Below are positions 45,282-54,677 of a DNA stretch of 64,000 bases, piece after piece. The notes under the pieces were generated by a model. It searched no databases. It was not told where the DNA came from and worked only from the letters and a program-made list of their open reading frames with translations. Each line of letters starts with the position of its first letter. Positions within the stretch are counted from its first letter, which is position 1. Position numbers and translations under genes: made by a program. Location: assembly GCF_014202315.1 (NCBI RefSeq), contig NZ_JACHGN010000002.1, positions 528,306 to 592,305 of the forward strand, in the 5' to 3' direction. The DNA is from Thermocatellispora tengchongensis (GTDB lineage Bacteria; Actinomycetota; Actinomycetes; Streptosporangiales; Streptosporangiaceae).

Positions 45282-47815
45282 CCGGGCTCGGCGACCGGCA
45301 GGGTGAGGACCATGGTCAGCCCGCCGCCCGGGGTCTCCTCGGGGGCGAGGCCGCCGCCCATGGCCTCGGCCAGGCCGCGTGACAGCGCCAGGCCCAGGCC
45401 CACCCCGGTGCCGTCGCCGCGGTCGCCCAGGCGCTGGAAGGGCAGGAAGACCCGGTCGCGGGCCTCGGGCGGGATGCCGGGGCCCCGGTCGATCACCCGG
45501 ATCTCCACCCGGTCGCCGTGCCGGCTCGCGGTGACGAGCACCTTCTCCCGGTCCGGGCTGTAGCGCACCGCGTTGCCGATCAGGTTGACCAGGATGCGCT
45601 CCAGCAGCGCCGGGTCGGCCTTGACGTCGGGCAGACCGGCGGGCACGCCGGGGCGCACCCGCTCGCGCAGCGGCGGCTCCAGGTCGTCGATCGCCCGGGG
45701 GACGATCTCCTCCGCCGAGGTGGGCTGGAGGTCCACGCCGAGCACGCCGGCCTGGAGGCGGCTCATGTCCAGCAGGTTGTCCACCAGGCGGGTCAGCCGG
45801 GCCAGCGACTCGCCGGCGGTGGCCAGCAGCTCGGCGCGGTCCTCGGGGGACCAGTCCACGTCGGTGGCGCGCAGGCTGTCCACCGCCGCCCGTGCCGAGG
45901 CCAGCGGCGTACGCAGGTCGTGGCTGACCGCGGCCAGCAGGGCGGTGCGCATCTTGTCGGCCTCGGCCAGCGGGCGGACCCGCTCGGCCTGCTCGCGCAG
46001 CCGCTCCTGGCGCAGCGCCACCGCCGCCTCGGCGGCGAACGCCTCCAGCAGCCGGCGGTCGGCGGCGTCCAGGAGCCGGCCGCGGGCCGCCAGGGTGAGG
46101 CGGTCGTCGATGACCACGTCGGTGTCGGCGGCGCCGGGGCAGGTGCACGGCGGGCCGCCCGCGCCGGCGACGATCCGCCAGGCCGCGGGCTCGGAGCGGT
46201 CCTCGGGGCCGGGCTCGCCGGCGCGCTCCAGCAGCGTGACCGAGGTCAGCCCGAAGGTCTCGCGCAGCCGGGCCAGCAGCGAGGGCAGCGCGGCCTGGCC
46301 GCGCAGCACGTGCCCGGCCAGCGTGGACAGCACCTCGGCCTCCGCGCCGGCCCGCGCCGCCTCCCGGGTGCGCCGGGCGGCGAGGTCCACGATCGCGGAG
46401 ACGGCCACGGCCACCAGCACGAACGCCACCAGCGCCAGCAGCACCTCCGGATCGGAGACGGCCAGGGTGCGGTACGGGTCGGTGAAGAAGTAGTTCAGCA
46501 GCAGGAAGCCGCCGAGGGCGGCGGTGACGGCGGGCCACATGCCGCCGGTCAGCGCCACGGCGACGACCCAGACCAGGAACAGCAGGATCTGGCTGGGCAG
46601 CCCGAGCGTGTGGCGCAGGGCGTACAGGAGCGCGGTGAGCGCGGGCAGGCCGAGGGCGGTCATGGCCCAGCCCGCGGCGCGGCGGGTACGGGTGAGCGCG
46701 GCCCGCGAGGCGGGGCGGCGTCCCTTGCGCACCTCCTCGTGCGTCACCAGGTGCACGTCGATGGGGCCCGACAGCGCGGAGGTCTCCACGCCCACGCCGC
46801 GCGACAGGAGCTGGGCGAACCGGCCCCGCCGCGACGCCCCGAGCACGAGCTGGGTGGCGTTGACGCCGCGGGCGAAGTCCAGCAGCGCGCGCGGGACGTC
46901 CTCGCCGACGACCTGGTGGTAGCTGCCGCCCAGGTCCTCCACCAGGGCGCGCTGGCGGGCCAGGTGGGCCGGGCCGGAGGCGCCGGTCAGGCCGTCGCCG
47001 GTGGTGACGTGCACGGCCAGCAGGTCGGCGCCCTTGGTGCGGGCGGCGATGCGGGCCGCCCGGCGGATGAGGGTGTCGCCCTCGGGGCCGCCGGTCAGCG
47101 CGACCACGACCCGCTCGCGCGCCTCCCACGGCCCGGCGATGCCGTGGTCGGCGCGGTAGCGGTCGAGCTGCTCGTCCACCTTCCCGGCGACCCACAGCAG
47201 GGCCAGCTCGCGCAGCGCGGTGAGGTTGCCGGAGCGGAAGTAGTTCGCCAGCGCGGCGTCCACCTTCTCCGGCGGGTAGACGTTGCCGTGCGCCATGCGG
47301 CGGCGCAGCGCCTCGGGCGACATGTCCACCAGCTCCACCTGGTCGGCGCGGCGCACCACCTCGTCGGGCACGGTCTCGCGCTGGGGGACACCGGTGATGT
47401 CGTAGACGACGTCGTTGACCGACTCCAGGTGCTGGATGTTCACGGTGGAGATCACGTCGATGCCGGCGGCCAGGATCTCCTCGATGTCCTGCCACCGCTT
47501 GGCGTTGCGGGAACCGGGCACGTTGGTGTGGGCCAGCTCGTCGATCAGCGCTATCTTCGGGGCCCGCGCGATCACCGCGTCCACGTCCAGCTCGGTGAAG
47601 GAGGCGCCCCGGTAGGTGAGGGTCCTGCGCGGCAGGACCTCCAGGCCCTCCAGCAGCGCGGCGGTCCGGGGGCGGCCGTGGGTCTCGACGTAGCCCACCA
47701 CCACGTCGCGCCCGCGCTCGGCGGCCCGGCGGGCCTCGGCGAGCATGGCGTAGGTCTTGCCCACCCCGGGCGCCGCGCCCAGGTAGACCCGCAGCCGCCC
47801 GCGCGTGTGGTTCAT
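45278..47815 (-). CDS. kdpD: KdpD-type sensor histidine kinase
   Basis: 845 residues. N-terminal KdpD domain with Walker-like GAAPGVGKTYAML and DELAHTNVPGSRNAKRWQD; a universal-stress-protein domain (VVALTGGPEGDTLIRRAARIA, LVLGASRRGRF); four membrane helices (about 395-495); a GAF-like segment; then the kinase core with H-box VSHDLRTPLA, N-box LIGNAVRYSPD, and DRGPGIP/GVGLGLALSRG. It senses K+ limitation or c-di-AMP in known systems. The response regulator kdpE and the kdpFABC pump, normally adjacent, are not here, so it is an orphan in this window. Confidence 0.92.
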   Translation of the reverse strand: MNHTRGRLRVYLGAAPGVGKTYAMLAEARRAAERGRDVVVGYVETHGRPRTAALLEGLEVLPRRTLTYRGASFTELDVDAVIARAPKIALIDELAHTNVPGSRNAKRWQDIEEILAAGIDVISTVNIQHLESVNDVVYDITGVPQRETVPDEVVRRADQVELVDMSPEALRRRMAHGNVYPPEKVDAALANYFRSGNLTALRELALLWVAGKVDEQLDRYRADHGIAGPWEARERVVVALTGGPEGDTLIRRAARIAARTKGADLLAVHVTTGDGLTGASGPAHLARQRALVEDLGGSYHQVVGEDVPRALLDFARGVNATQLVLGASRRGRFAQLLSRGVGVETSALSGPIDVHLVTHEEVRKGRRPASRAALTRTRRAAGWAMTALGLPALTALLYALRHTLGLPSQILLFLVWVVAVALTGGMWPAVTAALGGFLLLNYFFTDPYRTLAVSDPEVLLALVAFVLVAVAVSAIVDLAARRTREAARAGAEAEVLSTLAGHVLRGQAALPSLLARLRETFGLTSVTLLERAGEPGPEDRSEPAAWRIVAGAGGPPCTCPGAADTDVVIDDRLTLAARGRLLDAADRRLLEAFAAEAAVALRQERLREQAERVRPLAEADKMRTALLAAVSHDLRTPLASARAAVDSLRATDVDWSPEDRAELLATAGESLARLTRLVDNLLDMSRLQAGVLGVDLQPTSAEEIVPRAIDDLEPPLRERVRPGVPAGLPDVKADPALLERILVNLIGNAVRYSPDREKVLVTASRHGDRVEIRVIDRGPGIPPEARDRVFLPFQRLGDRGDGTGVGLGLALSRGLAEAMGGGLAPEETPGGGLTMVLTLPVAEPG

Positions 47816-47922
47816 GTCCGGCCCCCGTCCGCGTACGCCGACCCTCCTGCCTCCCATTGTCCGGACGCGGCGAGGATGACAGCGGGACCCGCTCCCCGGT
47901 ACGGGCGCTACGCTGCTGTGCC

Positions 47923-48903
47923 ATGCAGGGGACGCGCCTCGACACGGCTCGGATCCGGGCGGCTCGCCGGGTGATCGACCCGATCTTCCTCGACACTCCG
48001 CTGTACCGTTGCGAGGCGCTGGAGCGCGTCCTCGGGTGCATGGTGAGCGTCAAGCTCGAAACGGCGAACCCGGTGCGCAGCTTCAAGGCCCGTGGCACCG
48101 AGGTGATCGCGAGCCTGCTCGCCGGCGATGGCTCGGGAGCGGTGGTGTGCGCCAGCGCGGGCAACCTGGGGCAGGCCATCGCCTGGTCCGGCCGCGGCCG
48201 AGGGCTCGACGTCACCGTCGTGGCGTCCCGCTTCGCGCCCAGGGCCAAGCTCGATCGCATCCGCGCGCTGGACGCCAGGCTGGAGCTGGTGGACGGCGAC
48301 TTCGACCTGGCTCGCGAGCGGGCGGCGGCCATCGCCCGGCACGACGGCATCCGGCTGGTCGAAGACAGTCTGGACATCGAGACCTGCGAGGGCGCGGCGA
48401 CCATCGGCCTGGAGCTGGTGGACGCCGCGCCGTCGTTCGACGCCGTCCTGATCGCCCTCGGCGGCGGGGCGCTGGCCACCGGTGTGGGACATGTGGTGAA
48501 GTCCCTGGCGCCCCAGACCGAGGTGATCTGCGTCCAGCCGCTGGGCGCGCCGGCGATGACACTCTCATGGCGCCGGCGGCGCGTCGTCACCACCGGCTCG
48601 ACCGACACCATCGCCGACGGCGTCGCCGGCCGGCGTCCCATCCCGGCCGTCCTGGACGACCTCCTCGTGGTCGCCGACGACGCCGTCCTGGTCCAGGAGG
48701 CGTCGATCATCGCCGGTATGCGGATGCTCCTGGACCACGCCGGTCTCGTCGTCGAACCGTCGGCCGCGCTCGGCGTCGCGGCGATCCTCGAAGACCGCGA
48801 CCGCTTCGCCGGCCGGCACGTGGTCACCATCGTGTGCGGCAGCAACGTGGACGTGGACGCCTATCGCCGCTGGGTCGGCGCGGCTCCCGTCCACGGGTCG
48901 TGA
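47923..48903 (+). CDS. Threonine dehydratase-like PLP enzyme
   Basis: 326 residues, fold-type II PLP enzyme. Schiff-base Lys in NPVRSFKARGTEV, phosphate-binding loop in LGGGALATGVGHV, and VVCASAGNLGQAIAWSGR, IVCGSNVD at the C-terminal end; no ACT regulatory domain, so it resembles catabolic serine/threonine or hydroxyaspartate dehydratases. TACGCT (47909-47914) is eight bases before the ATG without Shine-Dalgarno, suggesting a leaderless mRNA. It diverges from kdpD; no functional link is evident. Confidence 0.84.
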   Translation: MQGTRLDTARIRAARRVIDPIFLDTPLYRCEALERVLGCMVSVKLETANPVRSFKARGTEVIASLLAGDGSGAVVCASAGNLGQAIAWSGRGRGLDVTVVASRFAPRAKLDRIRALDARLELVDGDFDLARERAAAIARHDGIRLVEDSLDIETCEGAATIGLELVDAAPSFDAVLIALGGGALATGVGHVVKSLAPQTEVICVQPLGAPAMTLSWRRRRVVTTGSTDTIADGVAGRRPIPAVLDDLLVVADDAVLVQEASIIAGMRMLLDHAGLVVEPSAALGVAAILEDRDRFAGRHVVTIVCGSNVDVDAYRRWVGAAPVHGS

Positions 48904-48956
48904 CGATCGCCCCTTTCGCCGATGAGCGGGTCGTCCGCGCGGGACCGGTCCGATCC

Positions 48957-48986
48957 TTGACGTAACAAATGAATGGTCGTTTAATT
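48957..48986 (+). promoter_or_regulatory. TetR-gene promoter with embedded operator
   Basis: TTGACG (48957-48962), 17-base spacer, TTTAAT (48980-48985); the ATG at 48993 would be at or next to +1. A pseudo-palindrome AAATGAATGGTCGTTTAATT (about 48967-48986) fills the spacer and -10, as expected of an autorepressor. Confidence 0.65.
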
Positions 48987-48992
48987 CGAGTC

Positions 48993-49643
48993 ATGGGGCG
49001 GATCGCGGGCGTCAGCGCCGCCGAGACCCGGGAGCGGCTGCTGCGCGCCGCCGCCGACGTCTTCGCCGAGCGCGGGTACGACGGCACGCGCGTGGCCGAC
49101 ATCGCGGCGGCGGCCGGGGTGAGCAACGGCGCCCTGTACGCGCACTTCGGCTCCAAGGCCGAGCTGCTGGCCGCCGCGCTGCGCGAGCACGGCCGGCGGG
49201 TGCTGGCCACCCTGTTCGCCGCCGACCCCGACCGGTCCATCGCCGGCCTGCTCCTGGCGCTCGGCCGCAGGCTGCCGCGCCGCCGCGACGCGCCCGGTCA
49301 CCTCATCGTGGAGGCGCTGGTCGCCGCCCGCCGCGACGACGACCTGGCCGGGCCGATGCGCGACTACGTCGGCGAGCGCGCCGGCTGGATCGCCGACCTG
49401 GTGGGGGCCGGGCAGTCGGGCGGCGAGCTGGACCCGGCGGTGTCGCCCAACGCCCTGGCCCACCTGTGCCTCCTGCTCGCCATGGGCAGCGCCCTCATCA
49501 CCCCCGACCTGCACGAGGTCGGCGACGAGGAGTGGACGGCGCTGCTGACCCGGCTCGTGGCCGCCCTCGCCCCCGCCGGCACGACTCCTTCACAGACCGC
49601 CGCACACCCTTCCGAGACCGCACAAAGGAGTGCCTCGCCGTGA
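48993..49643 (+). CDS. TetR-family regulator of P450 operon
   Basis: 216 residues. HTH: SAAETRERLLRAAADVFAERGYDGTRVADIAAAAGVSNGALYAHFGSKAELL, textbook TetR. C-terminal ligand domain is helical with LIVEALVAARRDDDLAG. ATG 48993 is preferred over an upstream in-frame ATG at 48969 as the latter lies inside the -35/-10 spacer. Stop overlaps the ferredoxin GTG as GTGA, so TetR, ferredoxin and P450 are one operon, probably autorepressed until a P450 substrate appears. Confidence 0.87.
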   Translation: MGRIAGVSAAETRERLLRAAADVFAERGYDGTRVADIAAAAGVSNGALYAHFGSKAELLAAALREHGRRVLATLFAADPDRSIAGLLLALGRRLPRRRDAPGHLIVEALVAARRDDDLAGPMRDYVGERAGWIADLVGAGQSGGELDPAVSPNALAHLCLLLAMGSALITPDLHEVGDEEWTALLTRLVAALAPAGTTPSQTAAHPSETAQRSASP

Positions 49644-49840
49644 AAGTGCACATCGACCCGGGCCGCTGCCAGGGGCACGGCCGCTGCTACACCCTCGCGC
49701 CCGGCCTGTTCGGCGAGGACGAGGAGGGCTACGGGCAGGTCGTCGGCGACGGCGTCGTGCCGCCGGGCGAGGAGCAGGCGGCGCGCCTCGCGGTGGCCAA
49801 CTGCCCGGAACTCGCGATCGAACTGCAGGAGGAGGCGTGA
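49640..49840 (+). CDS. [3Fe-4S] ferredoxin
   Basis: 66 residues. VKVHIDPGRCQGHGRCYTLAPGLF and VANCPELAI give the C10-x2-H-x2-C16 ... C55-P pattern of P450-partner 3Fe-4S ferredoxins, with His in place of the second cysteine. It passes electrons to the P450 encoded one base after its stop codon. GTG start with AAAGGAG nine bases upstream. The ferredoxin reductase is not in the window. Confidence 0.9.
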   Translation: MKVHIDPGRCQGHGRCYTLAPGLFGEDEEGYGQVVGDGVVPPGEEQAARLAVANCPELAIELQEEA

Positions 49841-49841
49841 G

Positions 49842-51113
49842 ATGACGGTGGACGACCGCTTCACCCGCGACCACCGCGACACGCGTGGCGAGCTGCCCCT
49901 CGGCACGCGCAACGAGATCGTCGTCGGTCCGGTCTCCGACTGGGCCGAGGACTTCTCCCATCTGGAACCGGAGTGGGCGGCCGATCCGTACCCGATCCAG
50001 GACGACCTGCGGCGGCGCTGCCCGATCGCGCACACCGGCCGCTTCGGCGGCGGCTGGCTGCCCACCCGCTACGAGGACGTCGCCGCCATCGCCTACGACA
50101 CCGAGCGCTTCTCCTCACGCTCGATCATCATGAGCAACTACCGGCCGCCCCTCGAGCTGGCCCCCATCGGCGCCACGCCGCCGATCTCCTCCGACCCGCC
50201 CTTCCACCACGACGCCCGCAAGCTGCTGCTCCCGGCGTTCACCAAGAGCGCCGTCGCCAAGCGCGAGGCGGCCACGCGCGCGTTCTGCCACGCGCTCGTG
50301 GACGGATTCGAGGGGCAGCCGGTCGTGGACGCCGCCCGCGACTACGCCCAGCACATCCCGATGCGGGTCATCGCCGACATGCTGGGCTTCCCGCCCGAGG
50401 ACGGGCCGCGGTTCCGGGAGTTCGTGGAAAACGCGCTCGAAGGCGTCAACCTGCCGCCGGAGGAGCGCCTGGCCCGCATGGAGAGCCTGTTCGACTACCT
50501 GTACGCGCAGATCCGCGACCACGTCGAGAACCCGCGCGACGACCTGACCACCTACCTGATCGACGCCGAGCTGTACGGGCGCAAGCTCGACCCCGCCCAC
50601 GTGGCCGGCACGATCGCGCTGCTGCTCATCGCGGGCATCGACACCACCTGGAGCGCCATCGGCGCCTCGCTGTGGCACCTGGCCAAGACCCCGGCCGACC
50701 GCGAGCGGCTGGTGGCCGAGCCCGAGCTGCTGCCGACCGCGATGGAGGAGTTCCTGCGCGCGTACGCGCCGGTCACCATGGCCCGCCTGGTCAAGGAGGA
50801 CATGCACTGGCGCGGCGTGGACATGAAGGCCGACGACTGGGTCCTGCTGTCCTTCCCGGCGGCCAACCGCGACCCGGAGCAGTTCGAGCGGGCCGGCGAG
50901 GTGGTCATCGACCGCGAGGTCAACCGGCACGTCGCGTTCGGCCTGGGCATCCACCGCTGCGTCGGCTCGCACCTGGCGCGCATGGAACTGCGGGTCGCCC
51001 TGGAGGTCTGGCTGGAGCGCGTCCCGGCCTTCACGCTCGACGACCCCGGCGCGGTCACCTGGTCGCCCGGTCAGGTGCGCGGCCCGCGGACGCTCCCGCT
51101 GCGCATCGGCTGA
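49842..51113 (+). CDS. Cytochrome P450, ferredoxin-linked
   Basis: 423 residues. Heme loop FGLGIHRCVGSHLAR with C373; I-helix IAGIDTTWSAIGASL with the Asp-Thr-Thr oxygen-activation triad; EEFLRAYAPV for ExxR. The long N-terminus and NYRPPLELAPIGATPPISSDPPFHHDARKLL resemble P450s that act on terpenoids or steroids, but substrate cannot be assigned. GGAGG lies seven bases before the ATG, which follows the ferredoxin stop directly. Converges on the GH127 gene. Confidence 0.9.
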   Translation: MTVDDRFTRDHRDTRGELPLGTRNEIVVGPVSDWAEDFSHLEPEWAADPYPIQDDLRRRCPIAHTGRFGGGWLPTRYEDVAAIAYDTERFSSRSIIMSNYRPPLELAPIGATPPISSDPPFHHDARKLLLPAFTKSAVAKREAATRAFCHALVDGFEGQPVVDAARDYAQHIPMRVIADMLGFPPEDGPRFREFVENALEGVNLPPEERLARMESLFDYLYAQIRDHVENPRDDLTTYLIDAELYGRKLDPAHVAGTIALLLIAGIDTTWSAIGASLWHLAKTPADRERLVAEPELLPTAMEEFLRAYAPVTMARLVKEDMHWRGVDMKADDWVLLSFPAANRDPEQFERAGEVVIDREVNRHVAFGLGIHRCVGSHLARMELRVALEVWLERVPAFTLDDPGAVTWSPGQVRGPRTLPLRIG

Positions 51114-51136
51114 CGGCGCGGCCCGGGCGCCGGTCA

Positions 51137-52984
51137 TCACCGGCGTTCCGCGGGGGCGGTCCCGGTGGTGTCGTCGGTGCCGTCCGGGGCCGCGATGGGC
51201 AGCCACACGCGCATGGCGGCGGGGCCGCGGGTGGCGCGCAAATGGTAGGGGATCAGGCGGAGCGTGGCGTCCTCGGCGGGCCGCGCGGCGGGGTGGCTCT
51301 CGGCGTACGGCCAGGCGGTGTCGGCGGGCGGCGCCAACCGGGCCGGCACCTCCAGTTCCACCACGCCGTCCGCCTCGCGCTCGGCGGGGGCACTCAGGAC
51401 CGCCTCCGCCAGGTCGAGCGGGGGGCCGTCCCCGGCGGACTCGGCGCAGTAGACCAGCGGGCCGCGCTCGACGGCGGCGCAGCCGCGCAGCGCGTCCACC
51501 CGCCGGTCGGGCAGCGTCCAGCGCGGGCGCACGGGCAGGTCGAGGCGGATCTCCTCGCCCGGCCGCCAGTCGGCCTCGGCGACGGCGTATCCGGGGCCGG
51601 CGGGGCGGGTCTCGCCCCGGTAGGTCAGGGCGGCCCCGCCGGCCCAGGCCGGCACGCGCAGCGCGATCCTGGCCGTACGCCCCTCGACGACGCGCGCGGT
51701 GACCGCGCCGGACCACGGGTAGCCGGTCTCGATCCGCAGCACCAGGCCGTCGTGGCCGATCTCGCCCGTGGCGTAGTGGTGCACCCGCAGGCCGTCGCCG
51801 TCCGCCGCCGCGAGGTACGCCCCCAGCGACGCCAGCGTGCGGGCGATGTTGTTCGGGCAGCACGCCACCTCGAACCAGGCCGAGCGCGTCCCGCCCGCCA
51901 CCCCCGGGTTCACCCCCTGGCGCGGCTCCGGCGGCACCCGGACCTGCAGCGGGTTGGAGTAGAAGAACGAGCGCCCGTCGGGGGCCGTGCCCGCGGCCAG
52001 CACGTTGTACATGGTCCGCTCGGCCAGGTCGGCGTAGCGCGGGTCGCCGGTGGCCAGCAGCAGCCGGTGGCACAGCATGACGGAGGCGACGCCCGCGCAG
52101 GTCTCGGCGTAGGCGCGGTCCGGCGGCAGCTCGAAGTCCTCCCCGAACGCCTCGTCGGCGTGCCGCGACCCCATGCCGCCGGTCAGGTGGGTGCGCCGGG
52201 CCACGGTGCGCTCCCACTGCGTCTCGACCGCCTTCAGCAGGTCGGCGTCGCCGGTCTCCACGGCCACGTCCACCGCGCTGGCGGCGAGGTACAGCGCCCG
52301 CACCGCGTGGCCGCGCAGCACCTGCGCCTGCCGTACGGGCACGTCGTCCTGGAAGTACGCCGGGTCGGCGGCCCCCGGCAGCGCGGGCAGGCCGCGCCGC
52401 TCCACGAACCTGCGGGCCATCTCCAGGTAGCGCTCGGCGCCCGTGGCGCGGTACAGCTCCACCAGCGCCATCTCCACCACAGGGTGGCCGCAGACCTCGG
52501 CCGTGTCCATGAACCGGCGGCAGACGTGGTCGGCGGCCAGGCGCGCGGCCCGGGTCAGCTCGTCCTCCCCGTACGCCCGCAGCCGCGCCACGCCCGCCTG
52601 GATCAGATGGCCGTAGCAGTACAGCTCGTGCCCCCAGGCCAGGTCGGAGTAGCGCTGCCCGCTCCAGCGGGTGTTGAGGTAGCCGTCGCCCTCCTGCGCC
52701 CCGGCCACCGTGGCGGCCAGGCCGGGCAGCGCCGGGTGGCCGGACCAGGCCATCGCCTCCAGCAGCTTGTAGATCTCCGAGTCGCTGAACTCCCTGCCCC
52801 GGCGGGGGCTCCGGCCGCGGAAGTTGCCGATCCACCCCTCCCGCTCCATCCACTCCTGGCAGTGCGGGATGGTGGCCTGGAAGTTGCGCGCCACGCGGTC
52901 ACCCCAGAATCCGGGGCCGAGCCGTACGCTGTCGAGCCCGATGGGGGACAGGGCGCCGGACGAGGGCAGGACGGGGTCAACCAC
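51137..52984 (-). CDS. GH127 beta-L-arabinofuranosidase
   Basis: 615 residues, (alpha/alpha)6 barrel with C-terminal beta domains. The active-site set of the bifidobacterial HypBA1 enzyme is intact: the acid/base Glu in DEAFGEDFE, the zinc-ligand pair in AYAETCAG, and the nucleophile/zinc cysteines in EVACCPNN. No signal peptide, so it acts inside the cell on imported oligosaccharides. GTG start with AGGAG six bases upstream, overlapping the end of the permease gene by eight bases; last gene of the binding protein-permease-permease-GH127 operon. This context supports uptake of arabinofuranose-containing oligosaccharides. Confidence 0.9.
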   Translation of the reverse strand: MVDPVLPSSGALSPIGLDSVRLGPGFWGDRVARNFQATIPHCQEWMEREGWIGNFRGRSPRRGREFSDSEIYKLLEAMAWSGHPALPGLAATVAGAQEGDGYLNTRWSGQRYSDLAWGHELYCYGHLIQAGVARLRAYGEDELTRAARLAADHVCRRFMDTAEVCGHPVVEMALVELYRATGAERYLEMARRFVERRGLPALPGAADPAYFQDDVPVRQAQVLRGHAVRALYLAASAVDVAVETGDADLLKAVETQWERTVARRTHLTGGMGSRHADEAFGEDFELPPDRAYAETCAGVASVMLCHRLLLATGDPRYADLAERTMYNVLAAGTAPDGRSFFYSNPLQVRVPPEPRQGVNPGVAGGTRSAWFEVACCPNNIARTLASLGAYLAAADGDGLRVHHYATGEIGHDGLVLRIETGYPWSGAVTARVVEGRTARIALRVPAWAGGAALTYRGETRPAGPGYAVAEADWRPGEEIRLDLPVRPRWTLPDRRVDALRGCAAVERGPLVYCAESAGDGPPLDLAEAVLSAPAEREADGVVELEVPARLAPPADTAWPYAESHPAARPAEDATLRLIPYHLRATRGPAAMRVWLPIAAPDGTDDTTGTAPAERR

Positions 52985-53747
52985 GCAAGGCTCCTGACAT
53001 GAATCCGCGCACGTAGTGGCGCTGCAAGACGACGAAGAGGATGAGGCAGGGCAGGGCCATGACCATGACGCCCGCCTGGAGCATCCCGTAGTCGATGGCG
53101 CCGAAGGTCTGGTTGGTCATGCTCACGACCGCCACCGGCAGGGTGAACGACGCGCCGTCGTTGAGCAGGATCAGCGGGGCGAAGAAGTCGTTCCAGGACG
53201 CGAGGAAGGCGAACAGCGCCACCGTGACCAGCGCGGGCCTGACCGCGTGCAGCAGGATGCGGGTGAAGGCGCGGAAGGTGCCGCAGCCGTCCACGAGCGC
53301 CGCCTCCTCCAGCTCGCGGGGCACCGCCTCGAACGCGTTGCGCATCATGAACAGCGCGAACGGGAGCTGGAACATCACGAACACCAGCGCCAGGCCGACC
53401 AGGGAGTTCTGCAGGCCGAGCGCCCCGAGCAGCACGTACAGGGGGATGAGGATGGTCGCGTACGGCACCATGAGGATGGCCAGCGTGGCCAGGAACAGCA
53501 GGTTCTTGCCGGGGAAGGCGAAGCGGGCGAAGGCGTAGCCGCCCAGGGAGGACACGACCAGCGTGCCCAGCACGGTCATGGCCGAGACCAGCGCGCTGTT
53601 GGAGGCGTACCTCGCCACGCCCTCGCCGTAGCCCGCCATCTGGGCGTAGTTGCCGAGCCCGCCGTCCTCCAGCGAGGACCAGCCGCTCCACGCCAGCGGG
53701 AACAGGAACAGCACGGCCAGGGCCGCCATCGTGACGTGGTATCTCAT
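52977..53747 (-). CDS. ABC sugar permease, MalG-type
   Basis: 256 residues, six membrane helices (CUT1 family second permease). The EAA loop for the ATPase is EEAALVDGCGTFRAFTRILLHAVRPAL; SLGGYAFARFAFPGKNLLFL and ASWNDFFAPLILL are typical. Start overlaps the upstream permease stop as ATGA; GGAGG precedes it. No ATPase gene is present, as usual for actinomycete CUT1 importers that share an MsiK-type ATPase. Confidence 0.9.
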   Translation of the reverse strand: MRYHVTMAALAVLFLFPLAWSGWSSLEDGGLGNYAQMAGYGEGVARYASNSALVSAMTVLGTLVVSSLGGYAFARFAFPGKNLLFLATLAILMVPYATILIPLYVLLGALGLQNSLVGLALVFVMFQLPFALFMMRNAFEAVPRELEEAALVDGCGTFRAFTRILLHAVRPALVTVALFAFLASWNDFFAPLILLNDGASFTLPVAVVSMTNQTFGAIDYGMLQAGVMVMALPCLILFVVLQRHYVRGFMSGALRG

Positions 53748-54670
53748 CCCCGCCTCCGGAACACCCGCATCTGGAACACGTTCAGCGCCACCAGGGCCGC
53801 CAGCAGGACCACCGACAGGGCCGCCGCGCCGCCGAGGTCGAACCGGAAGAAGGCGTCGCGGTAGATGACCATCACCATGGAGACCGTGCTGTTGTCCGGG
53901 CCTCCGTTGGTGAAGATGAAGAACTGGTCGAAGGCCAGCAGCGAGCCGCTGATGCTCAGGATCAGCATCAGCGCGATGGTGGGGCGCAGCAGCGGCAGCG
54001 TGATCCTGGAGAACGTCTGCCACCGGCTCGCGCCGTCCACCCGCGCCGCCTCGTAGACCGAGACCGGGATCGCCTGCAGGCCGGTCAGCAGGATCAGCAT
54101 GTTGAACCCGGCGAAGCGCCACAGCACCAGCGCGATGGTGGAGAACAGCGCGGCGTCGGGGGTGCCGATCCACTTCACCGGCTCGTCGGTGATCCCCAGC
54201 GCCTGGAGCATGGGGTCGATGGGGCCGAAGTCGTTGTTCAGCATGCCGTAGAACAGCAGCGCGGCGGCGGCGAAGCCGACCGCGCCGGGCAGGAAGAACG
54301 CGGTGCGGTAGAACCCGACGCCCTTCCTGCGCTCCTGCACCAGCAGGGCCAGGGCCAGCGCGAGCGCCGACAGCAGCACGGTCACGATCGCGGTGTACTT
54401 CAGCGTGAACAGCACCGCGTCCGGGAACAGCGGGTTGTCGGCGATCTTGGTGTAGTTCTCCGGCGCGTTGAACGCGGGCCGACCGAGCAGCGGCCAGCGG
54501 TGCAGCGACATCCACACGACCAGCACCAGCGGGGCCAGGAACAGCACGCCCACCACGAGCGCGGTGGGCGCGGCGTACAGCCAGCCCTGGGCGGCGCGGC
54601 CGGTCCACCGGCCGGGACGGGAGGACCGGCCGGCGGCGCGGGTCCGCGGCCGGTCCACGGTGATGCTCAT
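53744..54670 (-). CDS. ABC sugar permease, MalF-type
   Basis: 308 residues with six main helices after a basic cytoplasmic N-terminus. EAA loop: YEAARVDGASRWQTFSRITLPLLRPTIAL; pore region DQFFIFTNGGPDNST is the standard CUT1 signature. It pairs with the MalG-type protein to form the channel for the sugar delivered by the adjacent binding protein. Seven bases separate it from the binding-protein stop. Confidence 0.9.
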   Translation of the reverse strand: MSITVDRPRTRAAGRSSRPGRWTGRAAQGWLYAAPTALVVGVLFLAPLVLVVWMSLHRWPLLGRPAFNAPENYTKIADNPLFPDAVLFTLKYTAIVTVLLSALALALALLVQERRKGVGFYRTAFFLPGAVGFAAAALLFYGMLNNDFGPIDPMLQALGITDEPVKWIGTPDAALFSTIALVLWRFAGFNMLILLTGLQAIPVSVYEAARVDGASRWQTFSRITLPLLRPTIALMLILSISGSLLAFDQFFIFTNGGPDNSTVSMVMVIYRDAFFRFDLGGAAALSVVLLAALVALNVFQMRVFRRRG

Positions 54671-54677
54671 CGGGTCC

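Noticed and set aside
44043-48845. 1600-codon open frame on the minus strand across the GT9 and kdpD genes
   Set aside because: It is the off-frame shadow of kdpD and the PLP gene, with Arg/Pro/Gly-rich sequence and no family motif; common in GC-rich DNA.
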